From Plantago elongata (Eukaryota; Streptophyta; Magnoliopsida; Lamiales; Plantaginaceae): 64,000 bases of DNA. The notes beneath the pieces were generated by a model, which had not been told where the DNA came from, did not search any database, and saw nothing but the letters and a program-made list of their open reading frames with translations. A program made the position numbers and the translations under genes. Shown here in pieces: positions 1-13,938 of the stretch (positions within the stretch are counted from its first letter, which is position 1; every line of letters starts with the position of its first letter). The DNA is taken from the NCBI GenBank assembly GCA_036897095.1, contig JAYMSP010000038.1, positions 1-64,000 on the forward strand. Direction: 5' to 3'.

Positions 1-3000
1 TATATATAGTACACATTTGAATTCTTATTATTTTCCAACTAAATAGCTCTAATGCTGAAAGAATTGAGGAATTCAATTAGATTGATGGATACATTGTCTT
101 TTTAATAAAATATTTTTAATAAATATTTGATAAATGCTCTTACAAATAGTTACTAACACCTTGAGATCCTAATAAAGTAGTAGTGTGATTCTAAAAAACT
201 TGTAATCATGCACATATAGTATATGCAATATTAATAAAATCTACACACACCAAAAAAGTAATTAAAAAATTAATTAATTTCCCAATTTCCGTTAAAAGTA
301 GACATTTTACTACAATATCTTGATTAATTAATTATTTTAAATTTTCACTTTAAAATACGCGTCAATTTTATGTATAGTTATGAAATGTTTTGGTCCAAAA
401 CTTAAATTGATTTATCTCAATTCGAGTTGCATTTTTATATATAAAAATAACACAAATAAATTTCAGTTAAAATAAATTAACTCAAATTTTAAGTTAAACC
501 ATCAATTTATTTTGTTGGAAATAAAATTATTTTGCAAATAAAATTATTGCACACCACCAAATATATATACTATATCTAGCAAGGAAACATTTGATAAAAT
601 AGTAAGAGAGTAAATTAATAATTTTTTTGATTGTTAATACTTGTTGCTCGGTATATAATAATTCTCTTTATATTATTGATAGTACCTTGATTTATATTAT
701 TGATAGTACTGTGAACAGATCAATATATACAAATTTTCATTATAAATAAAAAACAGTGCGCTACATAATGATGATTGCCTCACTGACAATCGTGGGTCCG
801 AAGTCACATAATTTTTCATTATAAAAGTCTTTGCTTCAATTAACATCCACAACTAAAAATGATATAATAACCTACTCAGCCATTAATGAAAAAGGAATAA
901 AATAGTTCCTGGTGATTATTGCTCAAAATTATTTTATTAACGAATATATTGCATTGTTAATTGAAAGCGACTACTAGTACTAGCCATCACTAATTATTTC
1001 CCACTAGGAAGTGTAAATTACTTCTATTGAAATATATTCAGCATTTTATATAAGCTATCGCCTATCGCTACTATAAGTCTTTGGTTATAGACTTACGAAT
1101 CATAGTAATTTATATTTATACGATAATCATTAAACCCTACACCAGTTATAATTATTCGGCAGAAAGTTATATTTTGGTGAAAACTAATTACAATAAATAT
1201 TGTTTATTAATAAACTATTTAAAGCTACTCCCTTATATATTTTTCTTTATACCCTAAAATATGACTCGAACCCCGACTTATTAGTCGGAGTTGAAGCGTC
1301 TTACCAACTGGGCTGCACTCAGTTATCATTTATCATTTAGAGGGAAATCTAATCCCTATTTCCTACTTCAATTCCACTTGTCTTGAGCTTCCAAAAAAAC
1401 ATAATTTTCATTTTAATAAGGATTCAAAATTTTAATTCATATCTATATGAAAATAGTGATAAAGGTGTAACTTTATACTTAAAATCCACCAACAATATAT
1501 GAATCGAGACTAAAGATCATGTCCTGTGAGTTGTATCGACAGTCGATCATAATACCAAACTTATATTTTAAAATTCAAAGATTAAATTTAAATTTGCATA
1601 TATCGAGCATCAAAATTATAGTTTATATATATAACCAAATTATATGAGATACATTAAAAAGTTGATTACGATTACTTGTGGTCTTTATATAAATACTTGC
1701 TCAAAATTAAGTCAAGTTTACTTATGCTATCGATCGAGTTTGAAATTGTACCGTGCTTTTAATGAGTTTGTAACCACCATGATTCGTTCGGGGACAAGTT
1801 ACATAGGAAATGATAGACCTTGGTTTGTGGAAATAATACATCAATTGAATGTTAAAAATTATACGTTGATAATTAAATTAATCCGTTGGGTTGAGTGGCA
1901 ACAATATATAATACACCTATTTCTTTTCCGTAAACCTGATTGTTATCGGGGTCCCGCCAATTTCTTGAGGCATCTTGGCTATCATCAAATTTGTATAAGA
2001 CAGTGACCCTTCCTAAAGAAATGAACGAATAAAGGTGAGATGAAATGACGAATCACAAATTTCTTTTGTGAATGTGTTTCAATCGGCTAAAAGTTTCAAC
2101 TTTCAACGTTTTTCGTCTTTTCCCTGTTATTTTCTAAAATATTCACATGTATATCATCCTTTATCATTAAATTTTTATAATTTCCATGTCTATTATTAAG
2201 CTCGGCATGATTTAACGAATTCGAAGAAGAGAAAAATAATTAAAGTAAAATCAAATTTCTTGAAAAAATTAACAGTTAATTTATGTTCAAAAAATCATAA
2301 AGAGATAAGAATTTATTATAATTTTTTCTTTTATTGTTGCTTTTTTACTTTTCTAAATTTGTCTACATTTTCCTTTTCACTATTTTTATTTTCCATCAAA
2401 ACAAACATGATAAATTAAAGATTCCTTAATTTTTTTCCCTTTCCCTCATATCCCTTAAATCATGCAGAGTATTTTGATGAAAAATATATAGTTCAACTTA
2501 GTTACTAATTATCAACTAAAATAATTTATAATTTAATTTTTAAACTATATTTTAATAATGAAGAGTAAATTAATTGATAGTACAGTTTTAACATTTTATC
2601 TCCAATAACTCTATACCAAATAATCCAAAACTTTGTTGAAAATACTCCTTCAAATCAAAGAAATTGCCAAGTGGCCATCTCACTTATGCACCGACGAATT
2701 TCGGTGTCTCCTGCACGTCATATGGGCTCTACTTCTCTATTTTCTAGTTCTATCTCATCGTCAATTTGGTCCTTCAAAATTCTACATGTGATTTCTCGTT
2801 TTCGATTCTCCTCTGCATCCATGTTGAGCATTCATGGATAGTACTCGTATGGAACTGATCCGGGATTAATTTTAAGGGGTTTAAGCCAATGTCATGTTTA
2901 AATTTTCATAGGATTTTTTTCCTTTTTTTAAAGTATTAAAGCAAAATTCACATTTTCAAGGTAAATTTCATGGGCTGCCAGAATATTTTCTAAGTATTAG

Positions 3001-4022
3001 AATAAATAAATGATAATGAAAATGTAAAACTTAGGTGTGCAAGATTTGGAGCCGAGGTAAATGGAAAAGAGTATGCGTAAGTATGAAAACTAATTTGATT
3101 TTTCCACATATGTTTAAATTTACTCTAATGTTCTCTCTATTCATGAATGTGAGTCATGGCCATGCACGAGAGGGCCCTGGGTATTGGGCCTGCTTAATTA
3201 CGAACTATATTTCATGGGCTTGACCAATATCTTTCTAAAATATGAAAGCTCATTGGATTAAGGAAAGGAGGCAATGACAATATGACATATTAATCGGTGA
3301 CTCAGATTATATTGATAAAGTTGTGATTGGATGATACAAGTCAGGTAAGTGAGAGTTCGTTGGCTACGCCCAACCACGTTTTTGTGAGATGCTTGTGTCC
3401 TTTGACATAGGCCAACTGGTCAAGCCAAGTGACAATCTACGTTGTTTATCGTTGAGTGAGTAGCATAGCCCTATATACATCAGCTTGAGGCAGATCCCCA
3501 CACATAAAGTTGAAATCCTTATCGCGTTGCATTATCTCCTACAAAGTCGGAGTTGAGCAGGTAAAGGTTACTACACGACATTTGAAGTTGACCAGTCGTT
3601 TCGTAACGTCATGCACCAAGATGCAGACGGTGGAAGTTAGCGATACATATTAACGTGGTGATATAGTTCCTCGAACATGCCAACCGGATGACCGGCCTAT
3701 TTTCCGACACGACCTCCCAGGCTCCTACGGACTAGCAATATAACTGACATAAGTCAGTTTTTTCATGCCCGAACAAAGTAACACGTGAACCCTTAAAAAA
3801 AGTATTTATAATTGTGAATGAGATTACAAGTGACTAAGTGACTGCTTGTCATACAATTTGAATTGATAAAATTCATTTCAAATTGTTTATTTTATGTACA
3901 AAATAAATATTTGAATGGGATTTTGTCAATTTAAATTGGATTCCTATAAGAATGTAAAGAATGACCGAGAAAGATTCATTTAAAAGCTTACGTACATCTA
4001 ATTGCAAGTGTATCATTATCGT
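1..4022. other. AT-rich intergenic region without a supportable gene
   Basis: About 4 kb of AT-rich DNA. Open frames here (for example 1644-2006 and 3035-3223) have no recognisable domain, no plausible splice partner and biased AT-rich codons, so I do not call them genes. A short tRNA-like SINE relic sits near 1.26-1.32 kb and is listed separately. The block at about 3290-3760 is less AT-rich than its surroundings and has no long frame; it may be an old repeat, but I cannot place it in a family. Confidence 0.6.
1255..1321 (-). repeat. tRNA-derived SINE head, relic
   Basis: Read on the minus strand, 1317-1300 resembles a tRNA A box (CAGTTGGTAAGA core) and 1274-1263 resembles a B box (GGGGTTCGAGTC). 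The spacing between them is about that of a tRNA-type pol III promoter. No clear tail or target-site duplication is visible, so this is probably a truncated SINE and not a tRNA gene. Confidence 0.5.
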
Positions 4023-4030
4023 ATTTAAAC

Positions 4031-4320
4031 TAGTGCTGTTTTTTGAGTCGAGTCGAGCCGAGCCGAGCCGAAAACAAAACGAGTAAAATATATGAACTCT
4101 ATCGAACTTTATCAAGCTTTAACGATATTTATCCATAAAAATATTAAGAATATATATAAAAAAATTATAATTTATTAAAATAATTACTCTTAACAAACTT
4201 TACCGAGTCGAGTAGAGCTTGATTCGATAATAAAACGAGTATAAAATTGAACTTGAGCTCGACTCGGAAAAGCTTATCCAGTCGAACTCTCGATAAGGTT
4301 CGACTTGAAAAACAACACTA
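4031..4320. mobile_element. hAT-type MITE with perfect 8-bp target-site duplication
   Basis: A 290-bp element. Its left end begins TAGTGCTGTTTTTTGAGTCG, and its right end, reverse complemented, begins TAGTGTTGTTTTTCAAGTCG. It is flanked on both sides by the same 8 bases, ATTTAAAC (4023-4030 and 4321-4328). The terminal inverted repeats and 8-bp duplication fit a non-autonomous hAT-superfamily element. It has no coding capacity. The inside is rich in GAGTCGAG/GAGCCGAG short repeats. It ends about 130 bp before the GH17 start codon at 4454, so it lies in that gene's promoter or 5' leader. Confidence 0.88.
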
Positions 4321-4326
4321 ATTTAA

Positions 4327-4374
4327 ACCATCTCAATAAATCAGAGAAAAACCATCTCAATAAATCAGAGAAAA
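4327..4374. repeat. 24-bp tandem duplication upstream of the GH17 gene
   Basis: Two identical 24-base units (4327-4350 and 4351-4374), each starting ACCATCTCAATAAATCAGAG, lie directly after the MITE target-site duplication and about 80 bp before the start codon. They are probably within the promoter or 5' UTR. Confidence 0.9.
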
Positions 4375-4453
4375 AATAGAAGAATGTCCATTCTGTTCTA
4401 GCGCGCATTACTCGAACACCTAAACGACACACAAACTCAACTTCTCTCTATCA

Positions 4454-6634
4454 ATGGCGTCTCAAACCCTCAAAAAATGCTTCCCAATTCTCCTACTCTC
4501 ACTCCTAATCTCTATCTCCACCACCTCCGCCATCGGCGTGAACTGGGGAACCGCCTCTTCCCACCCTCTGCCGCCGCAGAAAGTGGTGGAGCTACTGAAA
4601 TCCAACGGCATCAACAAAGTGAAGCTCTTCGATGCCAATCCGCTCGTTCTACAGTCACTCTCCGGCTCAAACATCCATGTCACTGTCGGCATTCCTAATT
4701 ACATGCTTCGTAGCTTCAACTCGTCGCTAAAAGCTGCTCGGAGCTGGGTCCATGATAATCTCACCCGGTTCGTCTCCGATAGAGCTTCCAGGGTCCTCAT
4801 CGAGTGAGTACATTGTGATTTTGAATTCTACTTTATATCGCATTTGGTTCTGTTTGGTGACGAATTGTTGAGTTTTGGGAGAATTGATTTGGAAAGTAGA
4901 AATTACTCTTTTTGAACTTTTTAGGAAAATGACTGAATTGATGACTGGGCACTGTTCATTGCTTTTGTTGGTATATTGTGAGCTCCTTGCAATTTAAATT
5001 ACTCGCTAGCTTGTTAATGAAAGTATTTGCTCGGTCTGTTGAACTTGCCATAGCAAGTATATGTTGGCTATGTTTGTAGAATTTCCTTGATGGAATGGAG
5101 TTTCAGTTTCTCGTTTCCGCCTAGGCACCTACGATTGTTCGTTGCTTCCTATATAGAACTGGCAGAGTATATGTTGGCTATGTTTTTAAATTTCCTTGAT
5201 GAAATGGAGCTTCAGCTTCTCGTTTTTGCCTACAACTGTTCATCTGTTGCTTATCTGGAACTGCATGAGATGTATGTCGTCCTTTAGTTATATATGGCAA
5301 GTTGTTATGTTTATTTTCTCTTTCCTGTCCATGCTAGTTCGTTGCCACTCCTCTAATGTATGTAATGGCAACTTCTCATTATAATCAGTCAAGCAGCTCA
5401 CCTTTGTAATCATGCTCAGTGCTCGAGTCTACAATTATTCATCTGTTGACTTTGTTCACGAGCTCATTGGCAAGTTTTATTTGACATTTTGCTCACTTAC
5501 ATGTCAAAACATAATGTTTGCTGACCTAATTGTAGTTACATTGCTGTGGGAGATGAGCTGTTCCTCCATAGTTATGGTGACCAATTTCATCCCTTTGTTA
5601 TTGGAGCAGCTGTGAATGTCCAAGCAGCTCTAACAAGAGCTAACTTAGCTGAAAGGATAAAGGTTGTTGTTCCCTGCAGTTCTGATGCTTTCCACTCAGA
5701 ATCGGGGCTCCCATCAAAAGCGCAATTTAGGTCCAATATCAACAGAACCATGATTGAACTATTTACATTTTTAAGCAGACTCCGATCTCCTCTTTTTGTC
5801 ACCATATCCCCATTCCACAATTTCCAGGAAAACAAGAACATCTCTCTTGGCTTTGCTCTTTTCAGAGAGTCAGCATTCCCTAAGAATGACACTCACAAAA
5901 CCTACAAAAACAGCTTCGACTTGTCCTATGATACTATCACTACCGCATTGTCCAATGCTGGTTTTACGCAACTGCAAGTAATAGTTGATCGAATTGGTTG
6001 GCCAACAGACGGAGCTCCAAATGCCACATCACCGTTAGCCAAAGAATTCATGAAAGGATTAATGAATCATCTCCATGGAAAATCTAGAAATCAAAATCTC
6101 CCGACCGAAACTTACATTTTTAGTCTTCTAGATGAGGATAATAGAACCACAGACATTGGGAGTTTCGAGAGGCACTGGGGTGTATTCACTTTTGATGGCC
6201 AAGCTAAGTATCAGGTTGACTTTGGCCAGAGTTCGAGAAAACTAGTGAATGCACAAGATGTTCAATACCTATCTTCCAAGTGGTGCGTGGTAAATAACAA
6301 CAATGATTTGTCCAATGCAAATTCACTTGCTCATGAAGCATGTTCTACTTCTGACTGTAGTGACCTGTCACCGGGTGGATCATGTTACAACCTTACTTGG
6401 CCTGCAAACATTTCTTACGCATTCAATAGTTACTACCAGCAACATGATCAGAATGCGGCAAGTTGCCAGTTTGCAGGATTGGGTTTGATTACTACTGTTG
6501 ATCCTTCACAGGATTCTTGCAGGTTCGTTGTTGGGTTGAGAACTTCACATTCTGTTTCCCTGGACAAGTACTTAATGTTCCATTGGATGATATCGCCATT
6601 GATAATTATCTTGTTTTTCATAAGTAAACAATGA
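4454..6634 (+). CDS. GH17 beta-1,3-glucanase-like protein with X8 domain, probably GPI-anchored; nucleophile replaced
   Basis: Two exons, 4454-4803 and 5536-6634 (donor GA|GTGAGT, acceptor TTGTAG|T), give 482 residues. Residues 1 to about 26 form a signal peptide. A GH17 domain follows, starting at IGVNWGTASSHPLPP. An X8/CBM43 domain covers about 366-446 with six cysteines (KWCVV, AC, DCS, SCY, SC, CRF). The C-terminus is a hydrophobic tail typical of GPI-anchor addition, so the product is probably at the cell surface and may bind callose. The catalytic acid Glu is kept (VGDE, Glu124). Where the family has the nucleophile in SETGWP or SEIGWP, this protein reads DRIGWP, with Arg269 in the Glu position. 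It may therefore bind glucan without cutting it. It resembles the At5g58480 type (from memory). Its intron holds a tandem duplication. Confidence 0.9.
5056..5275. repeat. Two-copy tandem repeat of about 110 bp in the GH17 intron
   Basis: Units at about 5056-5165 and 5166-5275 both begin AGTATATGTTGGCTATGTTT and continue with closely matching sequence. They differ at scattered positions and by small indels. A weaker, shorter resemblance continues near 5420-5460. The repeat lies wholly inside the intron 4804-5535. Confidence 0.85.
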
Positions 6635-9175
6635 AATGTGTTTTGGGTACAGCGGATGTCATGAATTTCGTGATTTCCACGAATTCTGTTGTCTCTTAGT
6701 TTCACTTTGTATTTATTTGTTTTTCTCCAAAATTTAAGCTCCAGCTCCCATGCATCGCAATTTTGTTTAATATCTTTGGGTCATCCTACTTTCACCCTTA
6801 AAACCCAAGTTTTATATCACATGTTTTTTAGGCTCTTGTTGAAATTGCACAGCTGCTTCAGACTTTACAGTTCATCCTTAACCCTCACATAAAAGTTGCT
6901 AAATTTGTCAAAAACAGAACCCCAAAATCAGCATCCTTGATACTGCGGGGTATTTATTTTTCGTAAGTCGTTATCTGCCTGTTTGTTCACTTAAGAAGTT
7001 AAGGTGCTAGAATGTATCTCTTTGATCTCTAAATAGCTGACAGTTTTGGTCTACCAACACAAGATTGTGCACTGGACATGCTTTTTTATTGTGGGGGATG
7101 TTGTGTCTTTCAAATCTATATCAAATCTGAACGAGCTTTGTTGGACCAGATTTATTCCGACCTGCTCGGTTTTTGGGAAATGTAAGCCAAGCTAGATCAT
7201 GTTCCCTACAAATTGAGAGAGATGAGTTTTCCAATTGCACTTGAAATTTGATGACTTGATCTACCTTTGACATAAATTTGATTTACTCTTGTATTTTCCT
7301 TCACACATGTTATGGCACCTTTGACATATCATGGAAACTGGTGCACTTTATGCTTGATGCAATAGCACATGCACTGACTGAATACATACATGTCCGTATT
7401 CACCTCTCGACCCCATTTGATTCCCATTGTATTTTGTGTTGGGTAAGTGTTCATGGTGTTTTCCCTAACATAGATGTAACTTGCAATCATATGGTAGACA
7501 CAAACACACATATATCATTTTCCTGAATATTGAACTGTTGGATGCCAATTTATTATGGCTTATTAGATCTATGATTCTATCAGAGTTGCATTTCCATGAC
7601 TCTGGTTAGGCTTGACACTTTCTTGGGAACATGAATGATTGTTATGTTCTTTCCAGCCTATTTATCACATACGCAGTCTCAAAAAACTAGCTAATAATTT
7701 CCATTTTCAGGTATACTGTATGACTACAAATCTTACGTTCACTAAAATAAAGTCATTCTGATGTATGAGAAGTAATCTGGGCTGGAGGCAGTACCATTTA
7801 TAATCCAACAAATAAACCTTTGGAAGCACTAGTATTGGTACAAAATGATTTTGAGAAGTGATTCCTATCAGCTTAGGCTTTTACAGACCATTACAAGTTT
7901 GAAATTTGCTAGGTGGGAAACAAGAGCATAAGCACTGCCATGTGAAATATCAAATCAGGGCGATCTCAAACCAGAGTGGACTTCCAGGAAGTGGTTTCTG
8001 TATTTTATACCCCGGAGAGTTATCTCAAACAAGCACACGCTAACTTAAAGGAGAAAACTTACCACTCAAAGGCCACACGAAACAACACACAAATTGATAT
8101 CAAATGTTATACTGGACAAGGCCTCCCAGGCGAATGTGACTTCATTAGTGAAAGAAGTTGTAGACGAGATGGATGGAGAACAGCATAATCTCCAGAAGAG
8201 ATGGAACATAACCCTATCAACATCCAAAACTGGAAGAAGTAAAGGGAGAGGAACCTATTGCCACAGAACCAAATCTCGTCTGGCACTTGAAAGTAGTAGT
8301 AGAAGAGAAGAACCTATCGCCACCACAACACACCCTCTCCAACTTCTATTAGAGCACTGTATTACTGAAAGTTGTTTCAGGTTCTCTCATCATCAGCTGA
8401 GATTATAGAAGCAAGGTATACTACTAGAGCATTCCAGTTCGCCCACCTCTCTTTGACGGCCAATATTATTGCTGAAACTATATTACAAACGGAATGTATG
8501 TCGATCATCCGATCAGAAAGAAGGAACACAGAAACGGCTGCAGAACCTTCGTTATATTGTTTTCTAAAATCAGAGCTACATAAAAAACAAAAATACTTCA
8601 AGAATAGAAGGTCTTCAGGCATATGAGATACACCAGTGCTTCACCAAGTTCTAAGCAAATAGCAAGTAAAATACGTCACATAGTGCTAATGGAGTTCAGT
8701 AGATCAAGCAAGGTTTTTACTCCCTGGGAAGTCAGAAGTTGATTAGAAAAATAATCAAAAGAAGATTTTTGGATGATATAAATCAACAAAAATATAAGTC
8801 GATAATATGTGCCTATGTTTTTATGGAAATTCAACAGCAAATCCAGAAAATGGCATCCCTACAGGAGAAGTACAGTAACATCAGGAAGCAACACTCACCT
8901 GACAACTTTCAACCTACCATTCGCAGCAATTTGGAGAATATCCACTTCCGTCTAAAAAAAGACATTCACACAGCTTAAATCAATCCCAAGCTATATGAAT
9001 GACTCCCCATGAAGCCCTAATAGTTGTAGAAATGGACAAAGGGGGTATTGGTAATGCCCAAAGCAATGAACAACCTACCTCTTAGTCTCCGGCTAGAAAA
9101 AATCCGCGCATGGAAATAAAAGAAAAACCCTTCCCACCACAAGTAAAATAGTACATATATTGCTTCTCAGGAATT
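6635..9175. other. Intergenic region between convergent GH17 and TAF15b-like genes
   Basis: The two genes converge here, so the ends of this stretch should hold their 3' UTRs. Open frames at 7278-7526, 7976-8408 and 8372-8626 show no known domain or splice continuity. I see no RNA gene, no clear inverted-repeat element and no tandem repeat. Confidence 0.6.
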
Positions 9176-12100
9176 TCAGTATGGGCGCGAACGGTTTCCA
9201 CCATGATAATTTCTATCTGGACCAGAACCACCTCCGTCTCTGTAGTTGTCTCTCCTTCCACCTCCATAGTTGCCTCTGCCGCCGCCACTGTTGAAACAGT
9301 TCAGTTAGATGGGTGTTCAAATATAGAATATAAATGGTGCCTTGTATTTGTTGAACTCTTATTAATGATGAAGGACAGTAAATACTCGCAAGAATCCAAA
9401 TTTTGTACATAAAAAACAAGTCTCAAAAAGATCATTATTCAAACTGGAACAGAAACACAGAGTGAGAAGGCTGGCAGTAACGAATATTGTGTTATTGGCT
9501 TACCCAGAACCAAATGAAGGGGCCTTTGGGGCAGACTTCTCAGCCATTGCAACAGTTATTTTGTGACCTCTCATATCATGATCTGTCCAAAGTAAAAGAA
9601 AAGGTTAAAAATCAACCCCAAAAAATTGCATAATAACTTGTCGACCCACAGATAAGCCCAGTTAAATTCATACTATTGAAAAAGCCACCAGCAGAATGTG
9701 CTGCAGATGGATCTTCATACGATAAGACTCCGTCTCCTTTCATTTTCCCTTGCTCATCTGTGTATAACTTAATACTCCAGGGCCACTGGTCCTTGTATCC
9801 ACGCTTTTGCTTGATTCTTGCAACCTAATGTGCAGCATAAACCATTATCACTTGAACTGAATATAACAGTAGCATGAATCAGGAAAGTTTCGTCTCTTTG
9901 TTATACACAACATGAGTGTGTTGCTCTATAAGTTCAAGAAAATATAGATATACTACTACATAAAGATATAAATCCACTAAGACGGTATAGGACTACCGAC
10001 ATTGTGTGTTTAACATAGCTAACTGGACAATTTATGAACCTGCACAGCATAAGCAAATACACCTGGAGCATAAAATGAAAAACAAAAGGAGAAATAGGAT
10101 AGTGCATTTACTTGTCCAATGCTTCCAAACAAATCTCGAAGCTCATCAACAGTAACATCTGGGGGCAAATTGGATATGTAAATTCGCGCATTATCACAAG
10201 AATCCCCACAGTTTTCATCACACTGTTTGACCTTTTCAGGAGCCTCTACAGGAGCACCACCGTAATCTCCTGGTGGGTTTCGAGGGCCTCCGCCATAACC
10301 TCCACGCTGACCACCTCGTCCACCTCCACGAGAATCACCACGGCCATCACCACCATAACCAGCTGGGGCACCATATGACGGAGGGTATGATGTGGGACCC
10401 CCAGTGTAGCTAGTAGGTGGTGGAACTGCCTCAGGAGCATAACTAGGGTTCCCACCATATGCACTCTGAGGAGCTGAATAGTTTCCACCTTGACTGCCAT
10501 AAGTTGGGGGAGCAACAGGAGCACTCTGTCCGTAACCACCATCACTCCTTCCCTGGTTCCCACCATAAGAACCACCTCTACCATTCCCGCTATCATAACC
10601 ACTACCACCTCGGCTATTATCATACCCACCTCGGTTGTTATCATACCCACCACCTCTTCTACCACTTCCACCTCTACCACCACGGTCGTCACCACCGCCT
10701 CTGCCTCCATGGTCATCACCACCGGTTTGAGATGGAGTACCACATTTATTACACTCAGTTCTCCGAGCAAAGTTCAAATTTCCACAGCTACACGAATTAT
10801 AGAAATTAACAAGAGTTAACAAAAACATGATATGTAAACACTTTTTTCCTTCACCCTAAAAGCATGGCTATTCCTCATAGACTCATAGTAATCTCGAACC
10901 ACCCTACCTGATTATTTAACACCCCCAAAAGATGGCTGTGAATAGCAAAATTTCATAACATACTAAAATGTCCCATCCTCAAAGTTACTACATTTTATAT
11001 TTTCAGATCGTCCAAAATCCTAAGTATGCCGGACACCCGGAAAATAGAATGTTTCCAATCATCCCTTTCCCCTATATAACCAGATTACCAAGCACCACAT
11101 GTGCTCCCTTTCTGATTTCAGTTCAGAAGTTAGAAATTCATCATACAAAATGAAAATCTTTTAAAACTTGACATATAGAGTTTTAGATGAAACATGACAT
11201 ATATTAGTATATTATATCTTTCCAGATCACGTTTCTTGTACAGTTTTAGATTATTAGAGTTAATAATGAACCAAATAAAACGAGCACAACAGGCTAATTG
11301 GAGAGCAGTATCAAAGAATTAATGGATATCGGAAAATGGTGGGGAATCTAAACATCATAAGGGACCTCTTCAGTTAGTAGCACACATAAATCCTCCTCCC
11401 TGGATTTGTATTTTATATTTCGTTAGGTCTCTTATTTCTTTCTGTTTTTTCCAGTGTAGTTGTAAAAAAAGAAAAAATGCTTATTAAATATTAGAAGAAC
11501 AAGCACGTGTCAAATCCAGTTTGCAAGTTACTATACTTATAGATGCACAAGCAAGTGTCAATTTTCAGACGTTACAAATATTGTCATATCCAATAAATTT
11601 TGAATTTCTCAAGATCAATACGGTTCCTAGAAAGTCATAAACAGAGGTAACTGATGGACAATAAAGTAGAACATGCCCGTGAAAATCAAAGTCCCACCAT
11701 TACAAGCATAGCCATGTGTCAAATCGAGTTATGGGATGACATTATGTTAGGCGGGTTTCTGATTTGAGTTCAAAAGTACAACGTTTATCTGACTGCCACG
11801 TGAGGTTGAGAAACGCACGATATAACAAAAAACTAAACTAGTTCAGACCACTCAGTTTCCTACACAGTTTTGAATAAATGAAGGTAGCCGCAAACAAAAA
11901 GATATGCTGATCAAACAGTATTATACTATTATCAAAGAAATAATGTATGTCTGCAACTGATTATGAAATTAAGTATTAGCTGGGACATCTTTAAATAAGC
12001 TCCCAGGGGCAGGGGCAACTATTAAAACTTACGAAAGCCCAAAACAAACTGAACTGCAGATTACTATCCAAAAAGATAACTCAAACTCAAACTCAAACAA

Positions 12101-12638
12101 ACAAGATAAGTGCAGGGGCTATAATACCTGGCATTAGGGCAAAGCCAGTCGCCATCCCTACCGCTCCCGCCTCCACGGCCACCGCCTCTGCCACCAGGCG
12201 CTCCACCTCGCCCACCACGATCTCCCTGGTACCCACCCCCACCACTTCCTATGATCGTACAGACCCAATTAGGTCAATCAGCCACTAAGCTCAAAACTAA
12301 AAAACAGTATGAATCTCTAAACGCTAAGAGTCGAACTCTTGAAATAACAAATTACTCCAATTGAGTATTGACCAATTAGGTCAATCAATCCATTAAGCTC
12401 AGAACTAAAAAACAGCAAAAAATCTCTAAACGCTAAAATTTTTTAACCATAACAGCTTCAATTGAGTACCTCTATCACCACCGTAGCCTCCTCCACTTCC
12501 GCCACCACCTCTTCCGCTGCCTCTGCTACCACCGTAACCTCCACCGCCGCCACCGTAGCTGCCGTAACCGCCGCCATCAGAGCCGCCGTAGCCTCCGCCC
12601 ATGGGAGGGGCAGATCTGTCGCCATAACCACCAGACAT
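9176..12638 (-). CDS. TAF15b-like RNA-binding protein: RanBP2 zinc finger, Gly-rich regions and RRM
   Basis: Six exons on the minus strand: 12638-12470, 12248-12128, 10787-10112, 9824-9674, 9582-9504 and 9287-9176. They total 1308 nt, or 435 residues. Order: a Gly/Tyr/Ser-rich and RGG-rich N-terminus; a RanBP2-type zinc finger (WLCPNASCGN, with Cys93, Cys98, Cys109 and Cys112, split across the exon 2/3 junction); a long RGG/YGG low-complexity region; and an RRM at about 297-385 with RNP2 IYISNL (299-304) and RNP1-like KGDGVLSY (351-358). A short RGG tail ends RSRPY. This is the FET/TAF15 architecture: a nuclear RNA- and ssDNA-binding protein associated with TFIID and RNA processing. Arabidopsis TAF15b has a similar length. 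Family placement is strong; the exact paralogue is inferred. Confidence 0.9.
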
Positions 12639-13938
12639 GTTGTGGAGCAGCTAAATTCAGGAGGTTCTTTATAGACCAGATGATTGTTGTTTCTATTTGT
12701 TTTCTGAAATAAACGAGTGTGCTAGAGATATATTCTAGGGTTAGGAGGAGTGACCGTCTTGTATTTACAAATAAAGTTTGGGAGTGAAGTGTTATTTGCA
12801 AATTGCATATATGGACCCAGATATTTTACACCGAATTTCTACTTTGAATTAGTTTCCCCTTCAAATGATGGTTGTTACCTTTTTGATTTTTTTTCTCTTT
12901 CTAAAGTATTTATCTTTATGGATTGGGTTTAGTTTAGAAAGACTCGTTATAGTAGTACTACTAAAATATTTCAAATTCTAATAAAGAACAACAAAATAAT
13001 TTTTTATCTATATTTTTTACTTGATGCATTATATCATCCATCCATGTATTAAGCAAACAACGTTTCATGTTCCAGTTCGAGAAATAAAATATTCAAATAA
13101 GTAAATGAGCAAATAGTTATAATCCTATGTAAAGCCGAGTGAAGACGTTGATGGGCATATGGTAGCCTTGCGTTGGTTGTGAAGAGGAGAAGAATGAGAC
13201 TATAACGACATAACATTTTGAACAAGAGACGGTTCTATAACTAGAACAAGCAAAAACAAGTTGCAATCCATTTTGATCACCACACATGCACATAGATTAT
13301 TTGACTGTCTCGGTCAAAATAGTCACAATTGACGATCAATGATAAATAATAAACTGCACACTTAACTATCATAACATCTTACGTGGATGGTTATATAATT
13401 ATGAGGGAATTTGACACAAATTATGTAGAGCCTAATAGGTTTATCTAAAAAATCACAAGGTGATCAAGTGGTAAGAGAGTTTGAGGTACAAACATGATGA
13501 TGAGATTAAATCCCATGTCATGTTTTTCTATATACTAGAGTGTTACTTTTGCGAATTGAGTATTATAATTTTCTCAAATGTATTATTAGTCAGTTGATTT
13601 TAATTCTTTGTCATCCCAATGTAATATACAAAGTAAAAAACATACAATGACCCTGTTCAGCAAAATTAGGTGAAAAGTTAGTTGGTAGCTGAACATGTAG
13701 CTGGTTATGTAGATTTTTTTTTCAACAAGTTAACTTAATTAGCTTATCGATCAAAACCAGTTCGCTTGTTTAAAAGTTGCAAATTCACAAAATAAGTTTT
13801 TTGTCAAAAAATGTTCATGGAGTTGAAAAACTAACTGAAAATTTAGTAATAAACATGATCAACGTAAACGTAATGACGCATATAATTTACTGTTCGAGTT
13901 CAAAAAAGACAACGAATTTAAATAAAAGGGCCATATTA
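12639..13938. other. Intergenic region between divergent TAF15b-like and PPR genes
   Basis: Likely holds the promoter and 5' UTR of the minus-strand TAF15b-like gene at its left end and the PPR promoter at its right end. A degenerate tRNA-like SINE remnant is visible near 13.45-13.51 kb. Nothing else is supportable. Confidence 0.55.
13448..13515 (+). repeat. Degenerate tRNA-derived SINE relic
   Basis: GGTGATCAAGTGGTAAGAG near 13461 resembles an A box, and GAGATTAAATCCCATG near 13501 is a degraded B box at the right distance. It is too weak to be a working tRNA gene. Confidence 0.35.
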